Of a stretch of DNA of 64,000 bases, positions 37,021 to 45,855 are shown one piece after another (the first letter of the stretch is position 1; each line of letters starts with the position of its first letter). The DNA is taken from assembly GCF_001423885.1 (NCBI RefSeq), contig NZ_LMPP01000002.1, positions 716,354-780,353 of the forward strand, given 5' to 3'. A program made the position numbers and the translations under genes. The notes beneath the pieces are model-generated. The model was not told the DNA's origin and made no database searches. It was given only the letters and a program-made list of their open reading frames with translations. This stretch comes from Rathayibacter sp. Leaf185 (GTDB taxonomy: Bacteria; Actinomycetota; Actinomycetes; Actinomycetales; Microbacteriaceae).

Positions 37021-38841
37021 TCAGACCAGCAGCTGGTGCTTCGCGAGATCGCGGTAGAGCGGGGTCGATTCGACGAGCTCGGAGTGCGTGCCGATTCCGA
37101 CGACCTCACCCTTGCTGAGCACGACGATCTGGTCGGAGTCGACCACGGTCGAGAGCCGGTGGGCGATGACGAGCAGCGTGCGGTTCTCGGCCACGGCGTC
37201 GATCGCGAGGCGCAGGCGCTGCTCGTTCAGACCGTCGAGGCTCGACGTCGACTCGTCCAGCAGCAGGATGGGCGGGGCGGCGAGCAGCGCGCGGCCGATC
37301 GCGAGGCGCTGGCGCTCGCCGCCCGAGAGCATCACGCCGCTCTCGCCGACGGGCGCGTCGAGTCCGAGCGGGTTGCGCTCGAGCACGTCGGTGAGGTTCA
37401 CGGCCTCGAGCACGCGGCGGCAGTCGGCGTCGTCGGCGTCGGGACGCCCGAGGACGAGGTTCTCGCGGATCGTGCCGGCGAGGACCGGCGCGTCCTGCTC
37501 GACGTAGCCGATCTGCGCGCGGAGGGCGTCGCGGTCGATCGCGGTGATGTCGACCCCGCCCAGTCGGACGACGCCTGCCTCCGGGTCGTAGAAGCGCTCG
37601 ATGAGCGCGAGGATCGTGCTCTTGCCGGCACCCGATGGGCCGACCAGGGCTGTGCGCTTGCCGCGGGGGACCGTGAACGACACACCGCGCAGCACGGTGC
37701 GCTCGCCGTCCTCCTGCTCGGTCACCGCGCGGGCGTCGTACGAGAAGACGACGTCGTCGAACGAGATCGCGCTGTCGGACACTCCGGCGCCGAGACCGCC
37801 GGAGGAGGTGTCGCCGTCGCCCTCGATGGGGAGGTCGATGATCTCCTGGATGCGCCCGAGCGCGCCGAGGGCGGAGTTGACGGAGGTGATCGCGCCGATG
37901 AAGTTGCCCAGCGGCATCACCATCATGAAGAGGAAGAGGATGAACGAGACCAGCTGGGCGATGTCGATCGCGCCGGACGCGACGCGGTAGCCGCCGACTC
38001 CGAGGACCGCGAGGAACGCGACCTGGAGGGCGATGCCCGCGACCGGGACGACGAGGGCGGAGACGTGGGCGACGCGCAGGCCGAGGCGGTACGCCTCCGT
38101 GGCGTGCGAGTCGACGACGGCGATCTCGCGATCGGTGGCGCCGGCCGCGCGGATGGTGCGGACCGCGCTGATGGCGCGCTCGACCGATGCGGCGAGGTCG
38201 CCGACCTTCTCCTGCGCCTGGCGGCTCGCGATGCGGATGCCCCGGCCGAGGGTGAGGGCGAGCGTCAGAGCGGCGGCGACGACCGCCACGATGATGAGCA
38301 GCAGCACCCAGTCGATGATCGCCATGGCGATGATGGCGCCGACGAAGACCAGCGAGCCGGCGATCGAGTCGACCAGCCCCTGGGTCAGCACGGCGCGGAG
38401 CAGGGTCGAGTCGGAGCCGACGCGCGAGACGAGGTCGCCGGTGCGGCGGGCGTCGAACTCGCGGATCGGCAGGCGGAGGAGCCGGGCGACGATCCGGCGG
38501 CGGCTCGAGAGCACGATTCCCTCGCCGGTGCGCTGGAGGAGGTAGTGCGCGAATCCCGAGATGAGGCCGGAGGCGACGACCAGGGCGACGAGCGCCCAGA
38601 CCAGCGGGCCGAGGTCGAGCCCGGTCTGCACGCGGGTGATGACCTGACCGACGATGAGCGGCTGCGCGAGGCTGGCCGCGGCGCCGATCAGGCTCAGCAC
38701 GACGACGACCGAGAGGATCCCGCGGTGCTCGAGCAGGTAGGGGACGAGCTGCGAGAAGGAGGCGCGGGGCCCGTCGTCCTTCTTGCCGCGGCCGGACCGC
38801 CTCGGGGTGGTGGTGCTCATCGCTCGTCCGTCCTCGCTCAT
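37021..38841 (-). CDS. ABC exporter with fused membrane and ATPase domains
   Basis: Half-transporter of MsbA/LmrA type, expected to work as a dimer. The N-terminal ~300 residues contain six hydrophobic segments. The ATPase domain has Walker A (GPSGAGKST), the signature LSGGERQRLAIGRAL, Walker B with catalytic Glu (ILLLDESTSSLD) and the switch histidine (IAHRLS). The ATG used overlaps the stop of the preceding small HTH gene (ATGA); an alternative ATG seven codons later (38820) is possible. Co-transcribed with that HTH gene behind paired operators, so its expression is probably self-regulated. Cargo unknown. Confidence 0.9.
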   Translation of the reverse strand: MSEDGRAMSTTTPRRSGRGKKDDGPRASFSQLVPYLLEHRGILSVVVVLSLIGAAASLAQPLIVGQVITRVQTGLDLGPLVWALVALVVASGLISGFAHYLLQRTGEGIVLSSRRRIVARLLRLPIREFDARRTGDLVSRVGSDSTLLRAVLTQGLVDSIAGSLVFVGAIIAMAIIDWVLLLIIVAVVAAALTLALTLGRGIRIASRQAQEKVGDLAASVERAISAVRTIRAAGATDREIAVVDSHATEAYRLGLRVAHVSALVVPVAGIALQVAFLAVLGVGGYRVASGAIDIAQLVSFILFLFMMVMPLGNFIGAITSVNSALGALGRIQEIIDLPIEGDGDTSSGGLGAGVSDSAISFDDVVFSYDARAVTEQEDGERTVLRGVSFTVPRGKRTALVGPSGAGKSTILALIERFYDPEAGVVRLGGVDITAIDRDALRAQIGYVEQDAPVLAGTIRENLVLGRPDADDADCRRVLEAVNLTDVLERNPLGLDAPVGESGVMLSGGERQRLAIGRALLAAPPILLLDESTSSLDGLNEQRLRLAIDAVAENRTLLVIAHRLSTVVDSDQIVVLSKGEVVGIGTHSELVESTPLYRDLAKHQLLV

Positions 38842-39053
38842 GCCTTGCCGTACTTCTTGTGGACCGCCTGTCGGCTGACACCGAGGCACAGGGCGATCAG
38901 CTGCCACGAGGCGTTCGCATTGCGCGCCCGTCGGACGGCGAGAGCCTCGGTGCGGTCGAGCTCGGCGCGGAGGCTGTGAATGGCCCTCAGCGCCGCGATC
39001 GGGTCGTCGGCGCCGGCGTCTCCGGCCAGTGTCGCGATCGTGCCGTCGTTCAT
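38838..39053 (-). CDS. Small helix-turn-helix regulator of the ABC exporter
   Basis: 71 residues. The last third is a helix-turn-helix (ASWQLIALCLGVSRQAVHKK); the first part (IAALRAIHSLRAELDRTEAL) is a helix suited to dimerisation. A very strong Shine-Dalgarno sequence (AGGAGGCAGA) precedes the ATG. The stop overlaps the exporter start, so the two are co-expressed. Two TGTCAA-N6-TTGAC-like sites lie 49-107 bp upstream and are its likely targets. Confidence 0.8.
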   Translation of the reverse strand: MNDGTIATLAGDAGADDPIAALRAIHSLRAELDRTEALAVRRARNANASWQLIALCLGVSRQAVHKKYGKA

Positions 39054-39101
39054 TCTGCCTCCTGATCGCTGCGAACCAGCCGTCGGCGGAGACGGCGGAG
39101 A

Positions 39102-39160
39102 TGTCAATCCAGGTTTACAGGCTAGCTGAGGCGCGCGGCGGGTGTCAACGTGGATTGACG
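39102..39160 (-). promoter_or_regulatory. Paired operator-like palindromes upstream of HTH gene
   Basis: Two 18-bp imperfect palindromes: TGTCAATCCAGGTTTACA (39102-39119) and TGTCAACGTGGATTGACG (39143-39160). Both fit TGTCAA-N6-TTGACA loosely, with centres 41 bp apart (about four helical turns). The first also supplies a TTGACA that could be the -35 on the minus strand. Autoregulation by the 71-residue HTH protein is inferred. Confidence 0.6.
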
Positions 39161-39336
39161 GTGGTTCGATCTGCAGGATGTGCGGCGAGTTTCGGCACGG
39201 TGAAGCGGCAGGACGGGGCGACTCGGCGCGAAGGCCTGCAGATCGCACCGACGCCTGCAGATCGCAGGGGCCACGGCCCGGAGACGCGTCCGGCCCGCCG
39301 GGTGCACCGACGGGCCGGACGAGCGGGAGCGGACTC

Positions 39337-40683
39337 CTACGACACGTTGTCGTGGTACGCCGTGTGCTGGGTCTCCTTCGAGAGCAGCAGTGCGATCAGC
39401 GTCAGCACGCCGGCGCCGCTGAGGTAGAGGCCGACCAGCACGGGGCTGCCGCCGGCCGACTGCCAGAGCGCGACCGCGATGATCGGCGCGAGCGCTGCTC
39501 CGAGGATCGACGCCAGGTTGTACGCCATCGCCGAGCCGGTGTAGCGGACGTTGGTCGGGAACAGCTCCGGCAGGACGGCGCCCATCGGCCCGAAGGTCAG
39601 GCCCATCAGCGTGAAGCCGAGGATGAGCACGGCCATCACGCCGACGAAGCCGCCGCCGAACAGCGGCACGAACAGGAGGCCGAAGGCGATGATCGCGCTC
39701 GTGACCGTGAGCAGCGTCCTGCGGCGGCCGTACTTCTCGGCGAGCGGACCGGAGACCAGCGTGAAGATGCCGAAGAACACGACACCGACGATGAGCATGA
39801 TCAGGAAGTCGTTGCGGGTGTAGCCGAGGCCCGGGGTGGGGCCGTCGGTCGCGGCCGTGCCGTACGTGAGGGTGAACGTGGTCATCAGGTAGAAGAGCAC
39901 GTAGGTCGCGAGCATGATGAACGTGCCCAGGATCAGCGGGCGCCAGCTGGTCTTGAAGACGCGCGCGAGGGGCAGCTTGGCCACCTCTCCGCTGTCGACG
40001 ACCTTCTGGAACGCGGGAGTCTCGACGAGCTTGAAGCGGACGTAGAGGCCGATGATCACGAGCACGGCGCTCGCGAGGAACGGCACGCGCCAGCCCCACG
40101 CGGCGAAGGTCTCGTCGCTCATCGTGCTGGCCAGGACGAGGAAGAGCACGTTGGCGACGATGAAGCCGATCGGGGCGCCGAGCTGCGGGAACGTGCCGTA
40201 GATGGCGCGCTTGCCGGCCGGGGCGTTCTCGGTCGCGAGCAGCGCGGCTCCCGACCACTCACCGCCGAGGCCGAGGCCCTGGCAGAAGCGCATCACGACG
40301 AGCAGGAACGGTGCGAGGAACTCCCAGCCCGGGGTCAGCGCGGTCGGCAGGCAGCCGATGAGGAACGTCGCGACGCCCATGGTGAGCAGGGAGGCGACGA
40401 GCGTGCCCTTGCGGCCGACCCGGTCGCCGAAGTGGCCGAAGATGATCGACCCGATCGGGCGCGCGATGAACGCGACTCCGAAGACCGCGAACGAGGCGAG
40501 GAGGGCGACGGCCGGGTCCTCGTTCACGAAGAAGAGGGTCGGGAAGACGAGCACGGCGGCGGTCGCGTAGGCGTAGAAGTCGTAGAACTCGATCGACGTG
40601 CCGATGAGGCTCGCGAGGATCACGCGTCCGCGGGAGTTCTGCGGGGCGGAGGGCGCGTCGGCGGTGGCGGATGACGTGGACAT
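39337..40683 (-). CDS. MHS-family MFS transporter
   Basis: Twelve-helix proton symporter of 448 residues of the metabolite:H+ symporter group (shikimate, proline/betaine, citrate or alpha-ketoglutarate carriers). Seen: SLIGTSIEFYDFYAYATAAV at the N-terminus, the MFS loop GHFGDRVGRKGTL, RFCQGLGLGGEWSGAALLAT and the repeated loop GPLAEKYGRRRTL. Substrate cannot be assigned. The ATG at 40683 has no clear Shine-Dalgarno sequence; the frame is open further upstream. It stands alone between the HTH/ABC unit and the rib operon terminator. Confidence 0.88.
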   Translation of the reverse strand: MSTSSATADAPSAPQNSRGRVILASLIGTSIEFYDFYAYATAAVLVFPTLFFVNEDPAVALLASFAVFGVAFIARPIGSIIFGHFGDRVGRKGTLVASLLTMGVATFLIGCLPTALTPGWEFLAPFLLVVMRFCQGLGLGGEWSGAALLATENAPAGKRAIYGTFPQLGAPIGFIVANVLFLVLASTMSDETFAAWGWRVPFLASAVLVIIGLYVRFKLVETPAFQKVVDSGEVAKLPLARVFKTSWRPLILGTFIMLATYVLFYLMTTFTLTYGTAATDGPTPGLGYTRNDFLIMLIVGVVFFGIFTLVSGPLAEKYGRRRTLLTVTSAIIAFGLLFVPLFGGGFVGVMAVLILGFTLMGLTFGPMGAVLPELFPTNVRYTGSAMAYNLASILGAALAPIIAVALWQSAGGSPVLVGLYLSGAGVLTLIALLLSKETQHTAYHDNVS

Positions 40684-40820
40684 GGAAGGCAGGCTGCTCC
40701 GTAGTGACGGGGATCCCGGAGCGACCAGCGGGCGTCGATCAGGCGCTGCGGGCCGTGAGGGGAGGAAGAGTAGAGCCGTTCGTGACGACCCGACCACTTT
40801 ACTCCGTGTTCTCCCAGCTT

Positions 40821-40857
40821 GGGGCGGCGGTCCCCCTACGAAGGGGGTCGCCGCCCC
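40821..40857 (-). terminator. Terminator of the riboflavin operon
   Basis: GGGGCGGC and GCCGCCCC form an 8-bp outer stem and CCCCC/GGGGG an inner stem around TACGAA, starting 8 bp after the ribH stop. Confidence 0.65.
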
Positions 40858-40864
40858 GACGGGC

Positions 40865-41338
40865 TCAGCCGCGCAGCTGACGGAGGAGGAGCGCGGTGGC
40901 GACCGCCGCCTCGGCCGCCTCGCGGCCCTTGTCCTCCTTCGAGCCGGGGAGGCCCGCCCGGTCGATGCCCTGCTGCTCGGTGTCGAGGGTCAGCACGCCG
41001 AAGCCGACGGGCTTGCCGGTCTGGATCGAGACGTTCGTCAGACCCGAGGTCGCCGCGTCCGACACGTACTCGAAGTGCGGGGTGCCGCCGCGGATGATGA
41101 CGCCGAGGGCGACCACCGCGTCGGCGCCCGCCTCCAGCGCGACCTTCGAGGCGACCGGCAGCTCGAACGAGCCCGGCACGCGCACGAGCGACCAGGAGGC
41201 GCCCGACTCGTCGAGCGCGCGGCTCGCGCCGGCGATCAGGCCGTTCGAGATCTGCTCGTGCCAGGTCCCGGCGATGACGACGATGCGAAGGCCCGAGCCG
41301 TCGACGGGGGAGGTGGTGGGTGCGCCGCTACCGGCCAT
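40865..41338 (-). CDS. ribH: 6,7-dimethyl-8-ribityllumazine synthase
   Basis: Condenses the RibBA and RibD products into the lumazine precursor of riboflavin. The 157-residue protein shows [35 protein letters not shown] with the catalytic His, and [14 protein letters not shown]. Last gene of the rib operon, 4 bp after ribBA, with AAGGAG before the ATG. Confidence 0.96.
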   Translation of the reverse strand: MAGSGAPTTSPVDGSGLRIVVIAGTWHEQISNGLIAGASRALDESGASWSLVRVPGSFELPVASKVALEAGADAVVALGVIIRGGTPHFEYVSDAATSGLTNVSIQTGKPVGFGVLTLDTEQQGIDRAGLPGSKEDKGREAAEAAVATALLLRQLRG

Positions 41339-41342
41339 GGTG

Positions 41343-42635
41343 CTACTCCTTCGTGGTCGCGCCGGTGATCCCGGCGTCGAGGTGGTCGAGGTGGTCGATG
41401 GTGAAGTCGTGGCCCATCCGGTCGCGCTTGGTCGCGAGGTAGCCCTCGTTGAACGCGCCCGCGCCGACGACGAGCGGGACCCGCTCGGACACGGTGATGC
41501 CGCGATCGGTGAGCTGGCGCACCTTCTCGGGGTTGTTGGTGAGGAGGCGGACGTCGGAGATCCCGAGGTCCTCGAGGATCCCGACAGCGGCTCCGTAATC
41601 CCGCGCATCGGCGGGCAGCCCGAGCGCGAGATTGGCGTCGAGGGTGTCGAGGCCGTCGTCCTGCAGGCGGTAGGCGCGCAGCTTGTTGATCAGGCCGATG
41701 CCCCGGCCCTCGTGTCCGCGGAGGTACACGACGACTCCGCCGTCGCGCTGCACGGTGTCGAGAGCCGCGTCGAGCTGCGGACCGCACTCGCACCGGAGCG
41801 AGCCGAAAGCCTCGCCGGTGAGGCACTCCGAGTGCACGCGGACGAGGGTCGAGTGCCCGGCGCCGACGGTCCCCGCGACGATGGCGACGTGATCGGCGCC
41901 CGTCTGGCGGTCGCGGTAGGCGCGCACGCGGAACGGCCCGTGCGTGGTCGGCACGGTCGTCTCGACCTCGAAGCTCACCCGGGCGCTCTCGGGCACGGAC
42001 ACCGCGAGCGGGACCTCGGTGTCGCAGTGGAACTCCTGCAGGTAGGCGATCAGCGCGGCGACCGTGGTCACCGGCACTCCCTCGCGCTCGCCGAGGGCGA
42101 TCAGGCCCGGGAGGCGCATCATCTCGCCGTCCTCGGCCACGATCTCGGAGATGGCGCCGACGGGGTAGAGGCCCGCGAGCTTCATCAGGTCGACCGCGGC
42201 CTCGGTGTGGCCGTCGCGCTCGCGGACTCCTCCGTCGACGGCGCGCAGCGGCAGGATGTGGCCGGGGCGGTGCAGTCGCGACGGCGTCGCCTCCGGATCG
42301 GCGAGGACCCGGAGGGTGTGCGCCCGGTCGGAGGCGCTGATGCCCGTCGAGAGGCGGTCGGCGGCGTCGACCGAGAGCGTGTACGCGGTGCCGCGCGGAT
42401 CCTCGTTGTCGACGACCATCAGCGGCAGCTCGAGGCGGTCGGCGATCTCGTTGGTCATCGGCGCGCAGATGAAGCCGGAGGAGTGCCGCACCATCCAGGC
42501 GATCGTCTCCTGGCTGGCGAGCTGCGCCGAGACGATGACATCGCCCTCGTTCTCGCGCCCCTCGTCGTCGGCCACGATGATCGGCCGGCCGGCGCGCAGC
42601 GCCTCGACGGCCTCGGGGATGCTGGAGAGAGTCAT
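41343..42635 (-). CDS. ribBA: Bifunctional DHBP synthase / GTP cyclohydrolase II
   Basis: Two entry enzymes of riboflavin synthesis in 430 residues. The N-terminal ~200 residues are 3,4-dihydroxy-2-butanone-4-phosphate synthase ([37 protein letters not shown]). The C-terminal half is GTP cyclohydrolase II with zinc cysteines in [20 protein letters not shown] and [12 protein letters not shown]. The ATG overlaps the ribE stop (ATGA) and has GGAGG upstream. Confidence 0.96.
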   Translation of the reverse strand: MTLSSIPEAVEALRAGRPIIVADDEGRENEGDVIVSAQLASQETIAWMVRHSSGFICAPMTNEIADRLELPLMVVDNEDPRGTAYTLSVDAADRLSTGISASDRAHTLRVLADPEATPSRLHRPGHILPLRAVDGGVRERDGHTEAAVDLMKLAGLYPVGAISEIVAEDGEMMRLPGLIALGEREGVPVTTVAALIAYLQEFHCDTEVPLAVSVPESARVSFEVETTVPTTHGPFRVRAYRDRQTGADHVAIVAGTVGAGHSTLVRVHSECLTGEAFGSLRCECGPQLDAALDTVQRDGGVVVYLRGHEGRGIGLINKLRAYRLQDDGLDTLDANLALGLPADARDYGAAVGILEDLGISDVRLLTNNPEKVRQLTDRGITVSERVPLVVGAGAFNEGYLATKRDRMGHDFTIDHLDHLDAGITGATTKE

Positions 42636-43264
42636 TTCCCACCTCCGGGAAGGGTGACGGCGCGCAGGGCGAGCATCCGCTCGACGTGGCGCGCGAGGAT
42701 GTCGGTCTCGATGTTGACCCGCTCGCCGACGGCGCGGGCGCCGAGGGTGGTGGCCGCGAGGGTCTCGGGGATCAGCGAGACCTCGAACCACTGGTCGGCC
42801 TCGGTGGCGGGACTGATCGCCGAGACGGTCAGCGAGACTCCGTCGACCGCGATCGAGCCCTTGTCGGTGACGAGGGGAGCGGCCTCGGGGGGCAGCGAGA
42901 AGCGCAGCACCCGCCACGCGTCTCCCGGAGTGATCGACAGCAGCGTCGCCGTGCCGTCGATGTGGCCCTGCACGATGTGGCCGCCGAGGCGGTCGCCGAC
43001 CAGGGCGGCGCGCTCGAGGTTCACGGAGTCGCCCACCGCCACGCCGTCGAGCGTCGACATCCGCAGCGTCTGCGCCATCACGTCGGCGGTGAAGCCGTCG
43101 GGCGACTGGTCGACGACGGTGAGGCAGACGCCCGACACCGCGATGGAGTCGCCGTGCCGTGCCCCCTCGACGGCGAGCGGGCCGCGCACCGTCAGGCGGA
43201 TCGCGTCGGCTCCCGCGTCGATCGCGGTGACCACACCGATCTCCTCGATGATTCCGGTGAACAT
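42632..43264 (-). CDS. ribE: Riboflavin synthase alpha chain
   Basis: Dismutates two lumazines to riboflavin. The 210 residues form the usual tandem repeat of two lumazine-binding halves: MFTGIIEEIGVVTAID opens the first, and GGHIVQGHIDGTATLLSITP opens the second. The start shares one base with the ribD stop (TGATG). Confidence 0.95.
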   Translation of the reverse strand: MFTGIIEEIGVVTAIDAGADAIRLTVRGPLAVEGARHGDSIAVSGVCLTVVDQSPDGFTADVMAQTLRMSTLDGVAVGDSVNLERAALVGDRLGGHIVQGHIDGTATLLSITPGDAWRVLRFSLPPEAAPLVTDKGSIAVDGVSLTVSAISPATEADQWFEVSLIPETLAATTLGARAVGERVNIETDILARHVERMLALRAVTLPGGGK

Positions 43265-44295
43265 CAGGTCTCCTTCTGCAGGACGGGCAGCGGGCGGGCG
43301 GTGACCAGCAGGTCGTCGCCGAGGGTCTCGACGGAGCGCAGCGTGAGGCGGTGAGCGCCGCCGATGCTCTCGACGCCGAGATCGTCGAGGGCCAGGCGCG
43401 GGCCGCCGAGCAGTGCCGGCGCGAGGTAGACGAGGAACTCGTCGACGAGGCCGTCGGCGACGAGTGCGGAGGCCAGGGTCGGCCCGCCCTCGACGTAGAC
43501 GTGGCGGATCTCGGCGTCGTAGAGGCGGTCGAGGACGGCGGCGAGGTCGTGGGTGCGCTCGAGGATCGGAGCGTGCGGGTGCTCGAACAGGCGGGCGTCG
43601 GCGGGAACGGCGCGCGAGCCGACCACCACGGGGACGGGCTGGTCGGCGAGCAGCTCGCCTCCGTCACCCCTCGCGGTCAGACTCGGGTCGTCGGCGAGGA
43701 CGGTGCCGGTGCCGACGAGGATCGCGTCGGCGGTGGCGCGCTGCTCGTGCACCCGCTGCCGGGCCGCGGCGCCCGTGATCCAGCGGCTGCTGCCGTCGGC
43801 GGCGGCGGTGCGGCCGTCGAGCGTGGACGCCCACTTGAGGGTCACCCAGGGCCGGCGGCGGCGGGTGGCGGACAGCCAGACGTGCAGGAACTCCTCCGCC
43901 TCGTCGGCGAGGACCCCCTCGATGACCTCGACGCCGGCCGCGCGGAGCGTGTCGGCGCCTCCGGAGGAGCGGTCGCCGGGGTCGCCGACCGCGTAGACCA
44001 CGCGGGTCACGCCGGCGTCGATCAGGGCGCGGCTGCACGGGCCGGTGCGGCCGGTGTGGTTGCAGGGCTCGAGCGAGACGACGGCGGTGGCTCCGGAGGC
44101 GGCGCCCGGGGCGAGAGCGGACAGGGCGTCGACCTCGGCGTGAGCGGTTCCGGCGCCGTGGTGCCAGCCCTCGGCGAGCACCGAGCCGTCGGGCGCGAGA
44201 ACGACGCAGCCGACACGCGGATTCACACCGCGCGCGGGCCCGTGCTCGGCGAGAGCGAGCGCCCTGCGCATCGCGTGCTCGAAGTCGATCGTCAT
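43264..44295 (-). CDS. ribD: Riboflavin deaminase/reductase
   Basis: Bifunctional enzyme of 343 residues. The N-terminal deaminase has the zinc motifs GTAHAEVDAL and SLEPCNHTGRTGPC. The C-terminal reductase begins near RPWVTLKWASTLDGRTAAAD and has YVEGGPTLASALVADGLVDE. First gene of the rib operon, directly behind the FMN riboswitch. Confidence 0.95.
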   Translation of the reverse strand: MTIDFEHAMRRALALAEHGPARGVNPRVGCVVLAPDGSVLAEGWHHGAGTAHAEVDALSALAPGAASGATAVVSLEPCNHTGRTGPCSRALIDAGVTRVVYAVGDPGDRSSGGADTLRAAGVEVIEGVLADEAEEFLHVWLSATRRRRPWVTLKWASTLDGRTAAADGSSRWITGAAARQRVHEQRATADAILVGTGTVLADDPSLTARGDGGELLADQPVPVVVGSRAVPADARLFEHPHAPILERTHDLAAVLDRLYDAEIRHVYVEGGPTLASALVADGLVDEFLVYLAPALLGGPRLALDDLGVESIGGAHRLTLRSVETLGDDLLVTARPLPVLQKET

Positions 44296-44385
44296 TCCCG
44301 GTCTTCCGTTCGTCGCCGAACTCCGGGGTGCGATCGGCGGTGCGCGGGCACCGTCGTTCAGCGCCGCGCTCGCGCGCGACGCTCG

Positions 44386-44515
44386 TGCTGCCTCCCATCC
44401 GGACTTTCACCGTCGGTCCCGGAGTTCCACCAGGTCAACCGCCTCCCACCGAAGTGGTCAGCGGCTCGCGGACTGTCACCGCCGGTTCGGACTCTCACCG
44501 ACCCCGGAGCACGTT
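44386..44515 (-). promoter_or_regulatory. FMN riboswitch (RFN element)
   Basis: On the minus strand the aptamer reads from about CTCCGGGGTCGGTG through the repeated core segments GAGAGTCCG, CCGGCGGTGACAGTCCG and GACGGTGAAAGTCCGGATGG. These are the conserved RFN elements, and the 5' and 3' ends (GTGCTCC near 44513, GGCAGCAC near 44388) can pair. A CGGTGC/GCACCG hairpin at 44338-44353 between the aptamer and ribD could be part of the expression switch. FMN is expected to shut off the rib operon. Confidence 0.92.
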
Positions 44516-44601
44516 CTTTCACCGCCAGCCTAGTCACCGAGGCTGGGAGCGCCGTCTCCGGGCGTCACGCGTGGCCGCTCGGCGACGTCAGGGGTGGGCG
44601 C

Positions 44602-44607
44602 TACCCT
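44602..44607 (+). promoter_or_regulatory. -10 hexamer, leaderless start of DUF3097 gene
   Basis: TACCCT (TANNNT) ends 7 nt before the GTG at 44615. Confidence 0.5.
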
Positions 44608-44614
44608 CGGCCAG

Positions 44615-45463
44615 GTGGATGAGGACAGGTACGGGCGGGACGTGCTCGCGGGCGACTGGCGGGCGAAGAACAAGGTCGAGGTCGCGGTGGTCGAGGCCGT
44701 GCGCGATCTCGTCGTCGAGGAGGTCGCCTCCGGATTCGTGGGCGCCGTGGTCGGCGTCGAGCTGCGGATGGTGAAGCTCGAGGACCGCTTCGGCAAGGTC
44801 CGCGTCTTCCCGATCGGCCCCGGGTTCCTCATCGACGGCAAGCCGGTCTCGCTCAAGGCGCCGGGTCTCAAGCGCGACGCGAACCTCGGGCGGGCGCGCT
44901 CCGCGTCCGGATCCTTCCACGTCGCCGACGCGAGGGCGCGCGTCGCGCTGCCGAGCCGCATCTACGTCGAGGGTCGGCACGACGCCGAGCTCGTCGAGAA
45001 GGTCTGGGGCCACGACCTGCGCATCGAGGGTGTCGTGGTCGAGTACATCGAGGGCGTCGACAACCTCGACGAGCTGGTGCGCGCGTTCCGCCCGGGCCCC
45101 GGGCGCCGGATCGGCGTGCTCGTCGACCACCTCGTCCGCGGCTCGAAGGAGTCGCGCATCGCCGACGCGGTCGCGGCCGGCCCGCACGGTGCGCACGTGC
45201 TCGTCGTCGGCCACCCCTACGTCGACGTCTGGCAGGCCGTGAAACCGGCACGGGTCGGGCTCGAGCGCTGGCCCGAGATCCCGCGCTCGGTCGAGTGGAA
45301 GCACGGCATCTGCCAGGCGCTGGGCTGGCCTCACGAGGAGCAGGCCGACATCGCCCGCGCGTGGCAGCGCATCCTCGGGCAGGTGCGGACCTTCCAGGAC
45401 CTCGAGCCGGCGCTGCTCGGCCGCGTGGAGCAGCTCATCGACTTCGTGACGGAGCCGGCGTGA
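44615..45463 (+). CDS. DUF3097 family protein
   Basis: 282 residues, a family conserved in actinobacteria with no known role. Two segments look like a Toprim-type metal site: LPSRIYVEGRHDAELVEKVW (Glu after a strand) and GRRIGVLVDHLVRGSKESRI (Asp after a strand), followed by VVGHPYVDVWQA. This suggests, but does not prove, a nucleic-acid enzyme. The GTG start is set by the hexamer 7 nt upstream; another in-frame GTG lies at 44594. Its stop overlaps the next start (GTGA). Confidence 0.8.
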   Translation: MDEDRYGRDVLAGDWRAKNKVEVAVVEAVRDLVVEEVASGFVGAVVGVELRMVKLEDRFGKVRVFPIGPGFLIDGKPVSLKAPGLKRDANLGRARSASGSFHVADARARVALPSRIYVEGRHDAELVEKVWGHDLRIEGVVVEYIEGVDNLDELVRAFRPGPGRRIGVLVDHLVRGSKESRIADAVAAGPHGAHVLVVGHPYVDVWQAVKPARVGLERWPEIPRSVEWKHGICQALGWPHEEQADIARAWQRILGQVRTFQDLEPALLGRVEQLIDFVTEPA

Positions 45464-45828
45464 GCGGCCGCGCATGGCTCGGGCTCGGGCTCGACGTCGG
45501 GCTCGTGCTCGTCTTCGTGCTGATCGGGCGGCGGAGTCACGACGAGGGCTCCGAGGCCGCCGGGCTGCTCGTGACGCTCTGGCCGTTCCTCGTCGCGCTC
45601 CTCGCGGGCTGGCTGCTCTCGCGCTCGTGGCGCTCGCCCGACCGGCTGGTCCCCTCCGGGATCGTGGTCTGGGTGACGACGGTGATCGGCGGGATGCTGC
45701 TGCGGATCGCCTCCGGTCAGGGGGTGCAGTGGAGCTTCGTCATCGTCACGACGCTCGTGCTCGCCGTGTTCCTGCTCGGGCGCCGGGCGCTCACCCGGCT
45801 GATCCGGCGCCGACTCGCTCGGCACTGA
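45460..45828 (+). CDS. DUF3054 membrane protein
   Basis: 122 residues, nearly all membrane: four hydrophobic segments (LGLDVGLVLVFVLIGRRSHD, LLVTLWPFLVALLAGWLLS, GIVVWVTTVIGGMLLRIAS, WSFVIVTTLVLAVFLLGRR). Small conserved actinobacterial family, function unknown. Coupled to DUF3097 by a GTGA overlap. Confidence 0.8.
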   Translation: MSGRAWLGLGLDVGLVLVFVLIGRRSHDEGSEAAGLLVTLWPFLVALLAGWLLSRSWRSPDRLVPSGIVVWVTTVIGGMLLRIASGQGVQWSFVIVTTLVLAVFLLGRRALTRLIRRRLARH

Positions 45829-45855
45829 CGCGGCTCAGCGGCCGGCGCCCGGTGG

